This document shows, piece after piece, positions 59,626 to 64,000 of a DNA stretch of 64,000 nucleotides (the stretch's first letter is position 1; each line of letters opens with the position of its first letter). A program made the position numbers and the translations under genes. The DNA comes from Paratinospora sagittata. Lineage: Eukaryota > Streptophyta > Magnoliopsida > Ranunculales > Menispermaceae. The notes under the pieces were generated by a model. It was not told the origin of the DNA, did no database searches, and saw only the letters and a list, made by a program, of their open reading frames with translations. The DNA is taken from NCBI GenBank assembly GCA_035771175.1, contig CM069613.1, positions 3,282,001 through 3,346,000 on the forward strand, written 5' to 3'.

Positions 59626-61431
59626 AAAAAAAAAGAACAAACTTAACTATAGTAACTACTACTACTACTATTATTACTAGCCCCAAATTCCTCCTAAAAA
59701 AAGCATGTAAGGAAACATGTTGGTTGGAATTAATTACGTTTTCATAGGGTTTTAATTTTTAGTTATAATAGTGTGCCTACAATGTTGTTGGTTCTTGTTG
59801 GTTGTTTGTTTGTAAGCTGTTGTTGTATTGGAACTTGTAATTTGTTTGCTTGGGTTTAGAGCTAATTATATATACAGTAAAAAAAAAAGTGTTTTAAGCA
59901 TGATATTAAGCAAATTTAGCACTGCCCAAAAACAATTTTTAAGCTTTATCTTTTGTATGGGTAAACTTTTGTTGAAGAGGAGAAGAAGATTGAAAACATT
60001 ATTTTGACCGTTGGAGTTGAAAAATCTGACCGTTGATGTGATATTGTATGTATGGAGATGTGACAAAGGTGGGGGGGATATGGGGTCATGAAGTCAGAAA
60101 ATAAAGAAAGAAGAGTGGTGTCAGGGGTCAGAGTAAGGGTCGGGGTTTCAGAACTGTGGATAAGAGGGCACATGGGAGCAAAAGAATTGGGAGGAGGAAA
60201 CCATAAGACATTCAGAGTGCAGTATTTTTCAGTTCTGCAACTCAATTATTTTATTTTTATTTTTATTTATTTATTTATTCATTTTTTTTGGGTGAGAAGT
60301 GACATGAAAGGCCCTTGCCCTTGTTACGAAGGAATGAATGATGAAGTTGGGGTTTTGGATGGGGACAATGTGGGGATTGTGATAAGGAAAGAAGGGGGGT
60401 GGGGGGGTTGGGTTGGGGGGGCCGGGGGCCGGGGGGTTGGGGTGGGGGTGGGGTTGATGAGGTCCAAGGAAGCAGGACAAACAGCCAATGAGAAATGGGG
60501 CTTTAGTTTGAGGAATTTAAGAAAGGTAGTAGGACCGTAAGAGAGCTTCTCAATGCAATCACTAATCAGTACAACACCACACTCACCATAGTTGTTATTT
60601 TATTTTTGATTTCTCTCTCTCTCTCTTTCATTCGAATTATAACTTCATATTTTACCAGAAAAGCTACAAAGATGCGATAACCGTACTAAATTCTGACATA
60701 AGGATTTTATTAAGTAACTAAAAACATAAATCCTTGCTTGTAGGAACGGCTGTGCGCCAAATTTTTTGTTAAACACAGCAAAAAGTGTAATTGGGAGATC
60801 AGTGTTTGTGGTGGAAGAACATACAATTTTTAACCTTTTATAAAAGCTCTCATCAGCTTCTCTGTTTGAGAGAAAGTGTTGACAAAAACGATTTTGGGTC
60901 TAAATGCAAAAACTGAAAGAAAAAAAAAAAAAAAATAATAATAATAATAAATAAATAAAAGAGAGATCAGACCTCTCTTTTCAATTAAACCCATTCTTCA
61001 CGATATAGACTGTTCCAAGTCAAATTTAGCGTAAATCATATACATGGTTTCGATGTAGTGGAAAAAAAAAAACAGTAGCACAAACTTCTAAGTCTTAGGC
61101 CCCCCATGTACGTGATGTATGTTCTTGAATCCAGTACTAGCAAAGAAATTCAACAATGGCAACTCAGCAGAATATCAGATAACTCTTTTGGATATTATAA
61201 CTTTAAAATTTCAGAGGAACTTTATTTTTTCCCAGATTCCTCATCCATAATTCAAAGAACCCATTAAGGGACTTCACACTTACTTAATCTATAGTTCCAG
61301 TAACTAAATAAGCATTAAAAATACAAAAAAAGAAAAGAAAAAGAAAGTAGGGTTTCTTTTTATTCTTAATTATGGTGACTATGACTGCTTCTTACTATCC
61401 AACCCAAAAATGTGCATTTAATTTACACTTA
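59626..61431. other. intergenic region between two convergent genes
   Basis: This holds the 3' flanks of the plus-strand GH9 gene and the minus-strand acyl-CoA dehydrogenase gene. No coding region is supported; the 150-codon plus ORF at 60088-60540 is driven by a G-rich low-complexity stretch. A strong G-run cluster lies at 60394-60454. Confidence 0.5.
60394..60454 (+). other. G-run cluster with G-quadruplex potential
   Basis: Within about 60 bp the plus strand has at least eight runs of three or more G, several of five to seven, separated by one to three bases. This satisfies the usual G-quadruplex pattern many times over. Any function is speculative. Confidence 0.7.
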
Positions 61432-63746
61432 CTATAACTTTGCCCTCTGCAGCTCTAACTTGGCTATTGTGCCCAAATGAACTTCATCGGGGCCATCTGC
61501 GATTCTCAGTGTTCTTGCGGCAGCCCAAAGATGCGCCAGGACAGTATCAGAAGATACACCACCAGCGCCATGAACTTGGATTGCCATGTCAAGCACTTGC
61601 AGTGCCATTTTAGGAGCTGCAACCTGTGGATGGTTCACCCAAAACAAAGGAAAATTTTAAAAGGTTAGTGGATGGCAGTAGTTGAAACAAGAACAAGCAC
61701 CCTCGAAACTCAAAAGTTAACTAGTTTCCACAGCAAAGATAATGAAATCATACTTTGGCCATGGCAATAATTCCACGAGCTTTCTTGTTTCCAAGTCGAT
61801 CGAGCTGGTCTGCTGCTTCTAGAACTAGCAATCGCGTCCTTTCTAGTTCCACCCGACACTGCAAAAGAAGCGTATACTTCAGTATGAAGCATTAGATCAC
61901 CAACAGATTCACGTCTATCTTTGGGGCTCTTTATTATCATAAAATTGAATGGACACCTCTTTAGTATATTCATCAATTAATAGATTGAATATTCATTAAT
62001 TACTTTTTAACAGTTGCGCCATTCAATTATTAGCTTGACATGATTTTTGGGGCCTTGCCGAAACATATGTAGCAGTTTATCATCACCAATGCCTTTCTTT
62101 CATTCTTCCTCCAATCCAAACCCGTCCTCTTTATTTCCCCAATAAACAGCTGCCTTTTTAATTGCAAAATTTCAAAAATGTAGCACTTTTGTCCACGCTG
62201 ACCTAGATTGATCATTTTGATAGTCATCCCGGCTCTTTAGTAATGTTAGAAAGGTGAAATTTTCTCATAAATCTCACTCTCTGCACTTTTGCAGTTTCAT
62301 GACCCATGTTACACTCATATTGACCAAGGGCTACCCTATTCCTTTTCAATGACAGAATTATATCAGATGAGGCTGCAGCACAAAAAGCATCTAGAGAGGG
62401 GTTACTGGTAGGCTGATAGCCCCTTGCATCAGTTGTTGGACATGGAAGGTTCATTCTAATTCTTTGGTTATTTTTGAATTACACCCTTTGGAGCAAGTTA
62501 AATATACCTGGGCAATATCAGAGAGGAATGAACCTTGCTCTGCTATCAACTTTCCAAAGACTTTCCTTTTAAGAGCCCTCTCTACCATAATCTGCATCCC
62601 ACGCTCAGCAGCACCTATCATTCTCATGCAGTGATGTAACCTTCCTGGACCCAGCCGACCCTGCAATACTTCAACAAGCAAAGTAAGAAAATAATATTAC
62701 AGGTCAAAGGTTCATAATGAACCCAACAAAGACATCTCAAAAGAAAAAAAATATGGCAAAGCAACATGTAAGGTGGTCCATCAAAGCAGCTTCTATAAAG
62801 TGGTCTCACACTTAACATCCCTTCCTGCAGACCGTAGAACCAACATGTATATGATCCTAATTATTTGTTCCATGAGTTATTAGTGAGCCATTTATGCCAT
62901 TTATAGGAAGATTAATCCCCTTAAAAACCATTTTTATGCATGTTTTCCTTCAATTTGAGAACCGCAAATGTTAAATCCTATTACCAGCAGGTGCGACCAC
63001 TGTCATGATGTGAAGTATCTAAACCAAACTTTTTTCATTTTTTATAATAATAAAATCTCCTCTTTTGGTGGTAGGTAGACTAATCTTACAGCAAGCAAAC
63101 ACTAATTTTTTTGACAGCCGAAAAAAACTCACCTGTGCAATTTCAAATCCTCGCCCTTCCCCAAGCAAAATATTTTTGGCCGGCACTTGTACATTCTCAA
63201 ATGATACTTCTGCATGCCCATGAGGTGCATCATCATAACCAAATACTGTGAGTGGCCTCTTGACATGTATTCCTGCAGTATTGATATCCACTAAGATCAT
63301 GGACTGCTGCCTATGCTTAGCAGCAGCAGCAAAATCTGTTTTTCCCTGCATATGTTCATATATTCTTTATGTAAATAGAAAAAGATATAACCAAATATTT
63401 TTAAGCATTGAAAGTTGCTAAAAATCAGAACTAACCATGACTATAAGTAGTTTGCACCTAGGATCCATTGCTCCACTTGTCCACCACTTAGTTCCATTGA
63501 TGATATAAGTGTCCCCATGCCTGCAAAAAAAAAGAGATACTATTTTGTATATGACAACTAGAAACTCATATTGAATTCTACTCTTGCCGTATGCCTTCCG
63601 TACCTTTTAATCGAACACTCTATATTAGTCGCATCAGAAGATGCAACATTTGGCTCGGTCATTGCAAATCCAGACCGGATCTTCCCTTCAAGTAAAGGAA
63701 TAAGCCACTCTTCTAATTGCTCTTTGGTTCCATACCTCAACAATAC
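61432..63746 (-). CDS. IBR3: IBR3-like acyl-CoA dehydrogenase, 3' part of the gene
   Basis: Seven exons fit on the minus strand with GT-AG sites and matching phases: 63746-63604, 63520-63436, 63345-63133, 62660-62508, 61858-61754, 61623-61432, plus earlier exons outside the window; six are visible here. They give the C-terminal ~258 residues of an acyl-CoA dehydrogenase. Visible motifs are [16 protein letters not shown] (FAD/substrate loop), [26 protein letters not shown] and the ACAD signature ADGPDEVHL. The protein ends AKL, a likely PTS1 peroxisomal signal. In Arabidopsis IBR3 acts in conversion of indole-3-butyric acid to auxin by peroxisomal beta-oxidation. The N-terminal kinase-like part expected for IBR3 is off the window, so the assignment rests on the dehydrogenase half. 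The stop is at 61432-61434, 1.8 kb from the convergent GH9 gene. Confidence 0.88.
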
Positions 63747-64000
63747 CTAAAATGAGGGGAGCAAAGAATCAAGGAATAAGTTAGACCATTTGCAAGGACG
63801 ATAGCAATTACACAACTCACTTCTGGAACAATTATGGTGTCATGGTCTACACACTCCATAACAAGATAAAGATACAGCAATCTAACAAACAACTAATTTC
63901 TCAATCTAAAAAGCAACAGTTTTCTTTGCGGAACATGTGTGATTTTCACTGTGTTCAACTAATTCTTGGAGATTCTGGAAGGAACTACGGTTTAACCCTT
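63747..64000 (-). other. intron sequence of the IBR3-like gene
   Basis: The exon at 63746 is preceded by a good acceptor (CATTTTAG on the minus strand). The remaining 254 bp show no coding match expected for the next upstream exon, so it is most likely intron. Confidence 0.55.

Noticed and set aside
60088..60540. 150-codon plus-strand ORF and its minus-strand Pro-rich counterpart
   Set aside because: Driven by the G-run stretch; composition is low-complexity and no motif is visible.

Overview
This is plant nuclear DNA, most likely from a eudicot. The evidence is spliced genes with GT-AG introns, two plant pectin methylesterases, a GH9 endoglucanase, an IBR3-type peroxisomal acyl-CoA dehydrogenase, and dense Ty3/gypsy, LINE, SINE and MITE insertions with initiator-tRNA-Met primer binding sites. 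I cannot name the species. All calls come from reading the sequence by eye; no database search was run.

Layout. 1-7257: the 5' part of a minus-strand Ty3/gypsy element: LTR, primer binding site, an extra ORF (one stop codon), then an open gag-pol frame that runs off the left edge. 7411-11254: a plus-strand, 5'-truncated L1-type LINE with a long ORF2 and a target duplication, followed by a decayed minus-strand LINE piece (11330-11935). 12985-13046: an orphan minus-strand TATA/telo-box promoter-like block. 14133-35656: one six-exon minus-strand host gene for a small Ser/Arg/Lys-rich protein. Its third intron is about 20 kb because it holds an 18.1 kb tandem Ty3/gypsy array: LTR-internal-LTR-internal-truncated LTR, exact 7,939-bp period, flanked by a TATCC duplication. 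35791-42660: a tRNA-SINE, then a decayed minus-strand LINE interrupted by a solo LTR of the same family as the array (AGTAA duplication). 43835-44050: a SINE with a 14-bp duplication.

The right third is gene-rich. Two minus-strand pectin methylesterase genes (44390-46397, intact; 49926-51985, 3' frameshift) are separated by nested MITE/LTR insertions. A plus-strand GH9 endoglucanase (57281-59625, eight exons) converges on the 3' end of a minus-strand IBR3-like acyl-CoA dehydrogenase (61432-63746, seven exons visible, 5' part off the window).

The pectin methylesterases and the GH9 enzyme all act on the cell wall, but they show no operon-like organisation and joint regulation is not implied. 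The IBR3-like enzyme would act in peroxisomal beta-oxidation of indole-3-butyric acid. The most notable structures are the tandem retrotransposon array inside a host intron, seven heat-shock-element-like palindromes just upstream of an LTR TATA box, an extra ORF upstream of gag, and the nested insertions. I saw no wholly new biological system; the novelty lies in element architecture.
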